A DNA stretch of 7,504 nucleotides from CAZSTA01 sp964609495 [NCBI: uncultured bacterium]. GTDB taxonomy: Bacteria; CAZSTA01. This document shows, piece by piece, positions 1 through 6,100 of the stretch. The notes under the pieces were generated by a model. It ran no database searches, was not told the DNA's origin, and saw only the letters and a program-made list of their open reading frames with translations. Numbering within the stretch: the stretch's first letter is position 1; the number at the start of each line of letters is the position of its first letter. The translations under genes and the position numbers were made by a program. The stretch is taken from positions 1-7,504 of the forward strand of contig CAZSTA010000181.1 of assembly GCA_964609495.1 (NCBI GenBank), written 5' to 3'.

Positions 1-325
1 CCAAGGATATCCCTATTACTCAGGAACAGGGATCTACGAGCAGAAGATCAATATAGGTGCTGAATATCTCAATCAAAAACTTATTCTTCAGTTTGAGAAG
101 GTCGCTGATCTGGTAGAAGTATGGGTGAATGGGGAAAGAGTTGGTGTTATTCCCTGGGAGCCTTGGGAGATCGATATAAGTGACTTTGCCAAGGAGGGAG
201 AGAATACTATCACGCTCAAGATCGCGAACTCCTTGGATAACCTCTTCTCCGATAATAAGCTGCCATCTGGATTGCTGGGTGAAGTTCAGATCGTTCCCTA
301 TCGAAGGTTGAGATGGGAATGGTGA
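1..325 (+). CDS. C-terminal fragment of a glycoside hydrolase with a beta-sandwich sugar-binding-type domain (5' end outside window)
   Basis: The open frame enters from the left edge (first full codon at base 2) and stops at TGA 323-325, giving the last 107 residues. The fragment begins QGYPYYSGTGIYEQ, continues with a VEVWVNGERVG strand, then PWEIDISDFAKEGENTI and a closing PSGLLGEVQIV. This order (GYPYYSGTG, VWVNG, DIS..EGENT, PSGLLG) is typical of the C-terminal galactose-binding-like jelly-roll found in glycoside hydrolase family 2-like and GH106-like (alpha-L-rhamnosidase) enzymes. The catalytic domain lies upstream and is not visible, so the substrate cannot be fixed. The last 13 bp overlap the start of the following transporter gene, suggesting translational coupling and a joint role in carbohydrate release and uptake. 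The family-level call is fairly sure; GH106 itself is only a suggestion. Confidence 0.7.
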   Translation, partial: QGYPYYSGTGIYEQKINIGAEYLNQKLILQFEKVADLVEVWVNGERVGVIPWEPWEIDISDFAKEGENTITLKIANSLDNLFSDNKLPSGLLGEVQIVPYRRLRWEW

Positions 326-1227
326 TCTCCTCTGGGAATTTATGGGGATTCATCCTCGCTTTTCTCTCTGCTCTGTTCTTCGGAATCTATATGGTCCCTC
401 GTCGCTACTGCAAATTAAAGGCTGAGGCTTTTCTTCTGGGGATGACCATCGGAATTTTGCTCATTACTTGGATCATCCTCCGAATAGAGGGATTGAGCTT
501 AGCTTTTCCCCTAAAGATTAAAGGGCTTTCTTGGCTTTGCGGTATTTTATGGGCGTTGGGGACGCTCTGCTTCTCCCAATCGGTGATGTATATAGGGCTA
601 TCGCGATCCGCCCCCGTGAAGAACACCGCCGCGGTGGTCGGCACTATCTTTGGGCTTATCATCTTCAAGGAATATACTAAGACCGATCCATTTTTAAGTT
701 TCTCGGGAAGTCTCCTCATCGTCATCGCCGCAATCTTCTTCGGACGAGCTCAAGGGGAGGATGAGGAGACTAATGGGCAGGGAGTCACAATCGGAATCAC
801 CCTAGCCTTGATGGCTTCCCTCTTCTATGCCCTCTATACCATACCCTTTAAAGTTGTAATGGGTTATGGAGTCAAGACGGAGCAGTTGATCGCCCTTATG
901 GGGCAAGGATGCTTTGCCTCTGCATTGATTATCTATTTCGTGAGAGGGAGCAGATGGAGAGAGCTCGTAGCTGGAGGGTGGATGAGCTGTCCCTTGGCGA
1001 TCATCGGAGGAGGGCTGTGGACTCTGGGTGTATTCTATATGGCTAAATCGATAGAACTTATAGGCTTAGCGGTAGCTTGGCCACTTACTAATCTCAATAC
1101 CGTAGTAGCGGTGCTCTATGGTATATTTATATTTAAGGAGATAAGCCTTAATAGATATTCCCGCCAGATCGCGCTGGGATTAGTGGCAGTAGTGGTGGGA
1201 GTTATACTGTTAGGACTTTCGAGGTAG
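313..1227 (+). CDS. DMT-superfamily transporter, glucose/ribose porter (GRP/RhaT)-like, 10 TM
   Basis: A 304-aa integral membrane protein with about ten hydrophobic helices (roughly 9-27, 38-56, 70-93, 102-118, 126-143, 156-178, 188-207, 222-245, 250-272, 284-301). The two halves are visibly duplicated. Residues 76-120 and 232-276 share LWxLG, a polar residue plus S, IGL, A.P..N, VV, and end in FGLIIFKE and YGIFIFKE. The helix-1 motif FFGIYMVPRRY is echoed by FYALYTIPFKVV at 171-182. This five-plus-five duplication and length are typical of the drug/metabolite transporter superfamily, and the helix-1 and repeat motifs resemble GRP sugar porters. Its overlap with a glycoside hydrolase supports a sugar substrate, by inference. 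ATG313 is the first start after an in-frame TGA at 280; ATG319 (Met3) is an alternative. The Shine-Dalgarno signal is weak (AAGG at 304-307), consistent with coupling to the upstream gene. Confidence 0.83.
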   Translation: MGMVISSGNLWGFILAFLSALFFGIYMVPRRYCKLKAEAFLLGMTIGILLITWIILRIEGLSLAFPLKIKGLSWLCGILWALGTLCFSQSVMYIGLSRSAPVKNTAAVVGTIFGLIIFKEYTKTDPFLSFSGSLLIVIAAIFFGRAQGEDEETNGQGVTIGITLALMASLFYALYTIPFKVVMGYGVKTEQLIALMGQGCFASALIIYFVRGSRWRELVAGGWMSCPLAIIGGGLWTLGVFYMAKSIELIGLAVAWPLTNLNTVVAVLYGIFIFKEISLNRYSRQIALGLVAVVVGVILLGLSR

Positions 1228-1303
1228 CGATATAGGCTTTTTCCAGATCGCCAAGAGCATTAACAGCCCCGATATCATTATATCACAAAGGAGATGAAGT
1301 GTA
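1228..1303 (+). promoter_or_regulatory. Intergenic leader and ribosome binding site of the tautomerase gene
   Basis: A strong AAAGGAG (1287-1293) lies 10 bp before ATG1304 and fixes that start. I see no convincing terminator or promoter in the 76-bp gap, so read-through from the transporter gene is plausible. A short AT-rich inverted repeat, GATAT-CATT-ATATC (1271-1284), precedes the site but is too weak to call functional. Confidence 0.6.
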
Positions 1304-1489
1304 ATGCCAGTGATTAGGGTAGATGGGCCAAAAATTGATTTGGAACAAAAGAGGCAGTTGGTGAAAAAGCTCACCGATGCAGCGGTTGAAGTATATGGGA
1401 TCGAGCATATTATCGTTCTCATACGGGAAAACCTTCCTGAGAATGTCGGATTAAGTGGGCAATTGAAAGCAGATAAGATTAGGAAGTAA
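1304..1489 (+). CDS. 4-oxalocrotonate tautomerase family protein (DmpI-like)
   Basis: A 61-aa protein of the usual length for single-domain 4-OT enzymes. After removal of Met1 it has an N-terminal Pro (MPVIRVDGPK), the catalytic base of this superfamily. The rest follows the family layout: strand 2-7, an EQKRQLVKKLTDAAVEVYGI helix (14-33), a strand HIIVLIRE (35-42), and ENVGLSGQL (46-54) matching the family's C-terminal G-x-G-G-x-L segment. The GPK near the start and ENVG near the end resemble the DmpI subgroup. By hand alignment to Pseudomonas 4-OT, the positions of its Arg39 and Phe50 hold aliphatic residues here (Ile37 and Val48 with Met counted), while an Arg sits at 41. The substrate may therefore differ from 2-hydroxymuconate, and the true activity is unknown. 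Proteins of this type usually form hexamers. No aromatic-degradation genes are visible nearby. Confidence 0.88.
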   Translation: MPVIRVDGPKIDLEQKRQLVKKLTDAAVEVYGIEHIIVLIRENLPENVGLSGQLKADKIRK

Positions 1490-1538
1490 AGCTCCATTCA
1501 AAATACCAAGAACCTTTCTCTTGATGAGGTTGGTTCCC

Positions 1539-1557
1539 CCTTCCCTCGATGGGGAGG
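1539..1557 (+). terminator. Possible hairpin after the tautomerase gene, not a classic intrinsic terminator
   Basis: CCTTCCC (1539-1545) can pair with GGGGAGG (1551-1557) across a TCGAT loop, giving seven pairs of which one is T-G. It lies 50 bp after the tautomerase stop. No T-run follows (the next bases are TGATTTAAGG), so a standard rho-independent terminator is doubtful. It could be an mRNA 3'-end stabiliser or chance. Confidence 0.25.
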
Positions 1558-1570
1558 TGATTTAAGGCGA

Positions 1571-1586
1571 GTTCAAGATCTCGAAC
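1571..1586. repeat. 16-bp near-palindrome GTTCAAGATCTCGAAC, possible operator
   Basis: The two 8-bp halves are complementary except for one position, which would still pair as G-T in RNA. It is about 80 bp upstream of the -35 box at 1666, a place where activators or DNA-looping repressors can bind. The site does not match the usual LexA or other operator patterns that I recognise, so its role is inferred from symmetry only. Confidence 0.3.
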
Positions 1587-1610
1587 ATCTCAGACAAAAA
1601 TTTTGAAACT

Positions 1611-1633
1611 ACTTAATAATTCTGTGATTAAGT
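1611..1633. repeat. Perfect inverted repeat ACTTAAT-N9-ATTAAGT upstream of promoter
   Basis: Seven-base arms (1611-1617 and 1627-1633) are perfectly complementary around a 9-bp spacer; the arm centres are 16 bp apart. The repeat ends 32 bp before the -35 hexamer, a typical activator position. AT-rich arms of this size also arise by chance in AT-rich intergenic DNA. Confidence 0.3.
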
Positions 1634-1665
1634 CCCCAGATTTCTGATTTTTAAGGAAAAAAGTA

Positions 1666-1694
1666 TTGCTTGTAATCAATAAATATGCTATAAT
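1666..1694 (+). promoter_or_regulatory. Sigma70-type promoter with extended -10
   Basis: TTGCTT (1666-1671) and a perfect TATAAT (1689-1694) are separated by exactly 17 bp, and TGC (1686-1688) directly before the -10 forms an extended -10 element. Transcription should start near 1701, leaving about 90 nt of leader before the FxLYD gene. The spacing and consensus match are strong for housekeeping sigma, and no other promoter is seen before the giant lipoprotein gene, so this one probably drives both. Confidence 0.8.
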
Positions 1695-1774
1695 AGATAG
1701 AAAGGCGTAAATTAGCTCTCATTCTATTTTCTTAAATCGAACTTAGAAAGTAGAAGATTTGTAGTGTATATTAT

Positions 1775-1780
1775 AAGGAG
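1775..1780 (+). promoter_or_regulatory. Ribosome binding site of the FxLYD gene
   Basis: AAGGAG, continuing as AAGGAGAGG, sits 10 bp before ATG1791 and fixes that start. Confidence 0.85.
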
Positions 1781-1790
1781 AGGATAAAAG

Positions 1791-3089
1791 ATGAGCAAAG
1801 CTAAAATAATATTAATTGGAATATTGACTATAATTATCTCCTTGTTCTCAGTAACAGCGCGGGCTGAATCACCATTGATAATTTTGAATACGGGGAATGT
1901 TTTGGCGGAACTAGGCGACTATATCCATATAGTAGGAGAAGTCGAGAATCCTTCCGATAGGGATTACTCTCTCGCTGAACTTGAGGTAGAGTTCTTAAAT
2001 GAGGAGGGAGAGATTATCACCAGCACCTCAACTTATACTCCTTATATCAAAGCTGGGGGGATGGTCCCCTTTAAGACTGAAGCTATAGGATATTCTGACG
2101 AGTTTAACAGATATCGGATCAAGATCGCTAGCGATGTTATCGCCGCCCAAAATAGAGATGAAGCATTTGAGATAAGCGATATCGGTGATAACTTCGAGGA
2201 AGCGAGGAAATATATAAATATAACCGGAGAAGTCAAAAATTTAACTCGTGAGTATATTCCTTTAGTGGAGGTAATCGTGACCTTCTATAAGCGGAGTGAT
2301 GAGGACACTCAGGTAATAGATATAGCGAGCGCCTATATCGAGGATCTGGAAGGGGAAGAGGCTAGGTCATTTAAGACTACTTCTCTTAATTGGGAGGGCA
2401 TCACCGATTATAAGGTGCAAGCTATAGGTTGTGATAAGGATAGGGCTGAGGCGCTAATTACTCATTGGCAGTTGGGAGAAGCGGATAGGGTATTTTTGAT
2501 ACCGGATATATTGTTAAGGACAAGACAGCAGGTTTTGTTACTAGCTTCTAATGAGGTCAAGTTTGTCCACGAGAAAAACTATCGAATTCTAGAGTCTCGC
2601 TTGCTTGCTCTTCAAGAGGATTATAGGGATATAATCGAGGATTTCGATAATCTGCCTCTTCCCGTTCGTTCCGAGATCGCCCATGTTCCTTTAAGGGATT
2701 CCCTGGAGATACTAGAAGAGGTTATAAGCAAGGCTTTGAAGGGGGCCTCCAGCGAAAATCAAGAGGGCGATTTGGAGCTATCGGCTGAGCTACTCAGAAG
2801 ATGTGGAGAGAAGCTGAACTTTAGCGCCACTTTAGTTGCCATCTCTCCAAAGGATACCTCGGAGGTGATCCAAATATCTGCTCCCCAATCAGTAAGTGGT
2901 GAGAATGTCTGGCAGGTTGTTAAGAGGGAATTAATAAGTAATTTGAGATACTCCCAGCTATGGACGGAAGTTTTAAAAACTAGTAATATCTCCGTTTCGG
3001 TTTCAGCACCTTCCTCCGCTTCTACTTCTACTGGTGGAGGAGGTGGCGGTGGAGGAATGGTAAGATTTTTTAGCATGCCATCTTTCTAA
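1791..3089 (+). CDS. Exported protein with two FxLYD-type domains and a poly-glycine C-terminal tail
   Basis: This 432-aa protein starts with a clear Sec signal: Lys3/Lys5, a hydrophobic core at 6-20, and ARA cleavage motif at 23-25, so the mature form likely begins at Glu26. Residues about 29-115 and 127-214 are two related beta domains, each with the FxLYD-type pattern I-x-G-E-V-x-N (IVGEVENPS at 47-55; ITGEVKNLT in the second), a V-E-V-x-F-type strand, and a late FKT. Residues about 215-345 look mostly helical and contain no motif I recognise. The end is Ser/Thr-rich, then eight consecutive glycines (415-422), then MVRFFSMPSF. FxLYD domains are common in bacterial envelope proteins but their ligand is usually unknown. 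There is no lipobox and only two cysteines. It stands first in a probable two-gene operon, 54 bp ahead of a giant lipoprotein, suggesting a shared envelope role; this is inference. Confidence 0.8.
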   Translation: MSKAKIILIGILTIIISLFSVTARAESPLIILNTGNVLAELGDYIHIVGEVENPSDRDYSLAELEVEFLNEEGEIITSTSTYTPYIKAGGMVPFKTEAIGYSDEFNRYRIKIASDVIAAQNRDEAFEISDIGDNFEEARKYINITGEVKNLTREYIPLVEVIVTFYKRSDEDTQVIDIASAYIEDLEGEEARSFKTTSLNWEGITDYKVQAIGCDKDRAEALITHWQLGEADRVFLIPDILLRTRQQVLLLASNEVKFVHEKNYRILESRLLALQEDYRDIIEDFDNLPLPVRSEIAHVPLRDSLEILEEVISKALKGASSENQEGDLELSAELLRRCGEKLNFSATLVAISPKDTSEVIQISAPQSVSGENVWQVVKRELISNLRYSQLWTEVLKTSNISVSVSAPSSASTSTGGGGGGGGMVRFFSMPSF

Positions 3090-3130
3090 TGATTTCACAC
3101 CTAGTTGTGGAAAGCTAAATTTGTTATAAG

Positions 3131-3136
3131 AGGAGG
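3131..3136 (+). promoter_or_regulatory. Ribosome binding site of the giant lipoprotein gene
   Basis: A full AGGAGG lies 7 bp before ATG3144. The 54-bp gap after the FxLYD stop contains no convincing terminator or promoter, supporting co-transcription. Confidence 0.88.
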
Positions 3137-3143
3137 ATTTGCT

Positions 3144-6100
3144 ATGAGAAAGCTGAGCAAATTTGAAGCAAAACGGTACTTTTTAAGAGGAATCTTAGGA
3201 GTGATGATATTATCTTTGATTTTAATAAGCGGCACTGGTTGTTCTACGACTCGACGCTCAACTAGTGCTACTACCTACGAGAGCCAGTCGGAGGAGGTCG
3301 CTCAAGTTCAATCTAAGTCAGCTCAGGATGAGCGTATGGAAGGTATGATAAATTTCCACGTGAATTTAGGGAATATCTTCTATAATAACAAGATCTATGA
3401 TGAGGCTGAGGATGAGTATAAAGTGGCTTTATCTGAGGACCCCGCCAATATCTTAGCTCGTACTAACCTGGGAGCGGCTTATCTGGCTCAGGATAAGGTT
3501 AAAGAGGCTATCGATGAATTGCAAATGAGTCTGGAGACAGATAAGCGCAATGCGGCTACCCACTATTTCTTAGCTAAAGCCTACACTAGGCTGGGTAGAT
3601 ATGATGATGCTATTGAACATTATAAACAAGCGATATCTATAGATCCTCGAGATTCCTCCCTCTTCTCCGACCTTGGCTTTCTATACAGTAAAAAGGGCAT
3701 GCCGGAGAAGTCTATGGAGATGGATAGTAAGGCAATAAGGCTTAATCCAGCGTATTCACTAGCAAGGCAAAATTTTGTGTTTGAAGAGGATGCTAGAACT
3801 TATGTGGTTATAGGAGAATATTATTTGAGTGCAGGAAATCCTATCGAGGCCAAGTCGGATTTTGAGAAGGCTCTTAAGCTCGATCCGGAAGGAAAAACGA
3901 TCGATCGGGCGGATATCCACTATAACATAGCCAAGGCTCACTATGAAGGCGAAGACTACGAAAGGACTCTGGAGGAAGTGCAAAAGGCACAAGATATAAG
4001 GGAGAGTGAGGAACATCGAAAGTTGGGACTCGATGCGATCCAAGAGATCTTAGATAAGATGTCCCCAACTTCCAACCCTGGGGTCCCAAGATTATTAAGT
4101 CCCAGCAATATGGCTGTTATAACCAATCCTAATCTAGATTTTACCTGGGATAATGTATTTAGGGTGGAGGAGCTTAAGCCAGATGGAACCATAGTAAGGA
4201 AAGAAGTTGATTTGTATGTCTTGGAGCTTTATGATTCTAAAGGTTCTCTGATCTGGAACCCCGTGGTTGAAAAGAATTTGATCACCTATATAGACAATCC
4301 AGATAAGGCTACCGAATTAGTTCAACAATTAGCCCCTCCTCTAGTCGATGGAGAGAACTATACCTGGCGAATAGGCGTCCCCGGCGATATTTTGAACGAT
4401 TTTGAAAGTTCCCTTGCCAAAATCGGCTGGGATGACCCTTCTCTTGGATTATTATTGGAGAGGAAGAACTTGTTCGTTTGGAGCCAGCCCTGGGCATTTA
4501 TGGTTAAGCTACGCTCCTCCTTGCAGTTGGAGGAGGGTGAGCTTCTCACCGGAGAGGTTCCCGAGGCTAAAGCTGTTGCGGCCGAGGAAGTAGCAGTAGC
4601 TCCGCCTAGGGAAGAGGTATCAGAGGAGGAAGTGGCAGAAGTTTCGCCTAAGGAAGAAGTGTCAGAGGAGAAGCCTGCAGAAGAAGTATCAGCTATAAGT
4701 GAAGAGAACTATAAAAGGGCTATCGCTACTTATCAGGAAGTAGTTGATAAGTATGTAAGGGCGGTGGAGGTTAATGATAAGATAGCGATGGCGAGGTATA
4801 TAAATAACTCGGCTGAAGCTCAGTTCCGAATTGGTCAGATATATGAGAATTTGGGTAAATATGAGCAAGCTTATGTCGCTTACAGCAAAATGGCTGAACT
4901 TTTCCCCACTTACTTTAATATAGACGATGCGATCGCCGCTCAATATAGGATCGGTCAGAGGTATGAGAAGCTCGGTAAATATCCTCAGGCTTATATCGTC
5001 TATACCACTCTGTTGAGAAAATTCCCGAGCTACTTCCGAGTGGATGAGATCGAGGCAAGTAAAAAGAGGATCGAGGAGGAATACGGGAAAGATCGAATCG
5101 AGGGTGAATTGCAGAAGCTTAAACCTAGACCAGTGTTGCTCAGCCCCAAGGATGGCACTGTTATCTATGATGATAATCCGGTCTTCTCCTGGTCTGAAGT
5201 GCTAGAGGCCGCGATAATAAGGGAGAGGATTACCACCAAAGAGGGTGAGGTAACCGAGAAGATAGAAATAACTTATGCTTTAGAGTTGTATGACTCTAGG
5301 GATAAGCTCATCTGGAATCCAACGACAAAGACTACCAGTTTGCGATATGAGGGTCCTCCGTTGATCTTGGGAGAGGCTTATAAGTGGCGAGTCTTCCCGA
5401 TGGGAGATGTAAAGAAAGACTTTGGCTGGAGCGATTACTACACCTTCACGATGAGATTCGAGGAGGAGAAACTCATAACTCTGATCAGTCCTCAAAATAA
5501 TGCTGAGCTAATTACCGATGAGCCCCTCTTTATATGGGCTATGTCGGTAGAAACAGGAGCTAAGGCGGCTGCTGGTGAGATAATAGAGGAAAAGGAAGTA
5601 GGAGCAGTTGAGGAAGCTATGTTAACGATTTATGTGATCGAGCTCTATGATTCTAGGGACAAGCTCATCTGGAATCCCACAGTTCAAGGCACCAGTAAGA
5701 AGTATGATGGGGTTAGAGAGTTAAAGCCGGGGGAGAGATATAAATGGCGAGTGGCCCCTCTGACTAGTGAAAGAGGCCGAAGTCAATGGAGCGATTACTC
5801 GAACTTCACTATACTGGAAGAAGCTAAGGAGAAGATTAGACCGATTCTCCTGAGTCCGCTCGATGGAGCTGTTCTTTATGGTGAAAATCCGCTATTTGTC
5901 TGGATGAGAGTTAGAAGGGCTGGGGAAATAACAGAGATAATAACTGAAAAAGAGGGAGAGAAACAAACCACCACTATAACAGAGGTTAATTACTCTCTCG
6001 AATTGTATGATTCTAAGGATAGACTGATCTGGAATCCCTCGGTAAGTGATACCAGCATCGAATACGCTGGCCCACCTCTCATCTTAGGCGAGACCTATAA

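Larger units (their letters stand above)
1490..1790. other. 301-bp non-coding region between the two gene groups
   Basis: No credible reading frame is seen on either strand. From left to right it holds a GC-rich hairpin (1539-1557), a 16-bp near-palindrome (1571-1586), a short CAAAA-A-TTTTG symmetry (1595-1605), a perfect 7-bp inverted repeat (1611-1633), a sigma70-type promoter (1666-1694), an untranslated leader of about 90 bp, and a ribosome binding site (1775-1780). The layout suggests an end of transcription for the metabolic genes and an independent, possibly regulated start for the envelope genes. Confidence 0.7.

Noticed and set aside
1571-1586. Possible LexA-type SOS box at the GTTC...GAAC palindrome
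   Set aside because: The half-site order is opposite to the usual GAAC-N4-GTTC box and the spacing is different; no DNA-damage gene is nearby.
2759-3076. 105-codon minus-strand frame with a poly-proline run
   Set aside because: The proline run is simply the antisense of the GGN codons that encode the poly-glycine tail of the FxLYD protein.
3096-3109. CACA...TGTG small inverted repeat between the FxLYD and lipoprotein genes
   Set aside because: Only four base pairs and no T-run, too weak for a terminator.
3759-4192. Overlapping minus-strand open frames of 71-94 codons
   Set aside because: All are antisense to the TPR region, overlap one another in different frames, and show no recognisable motif.
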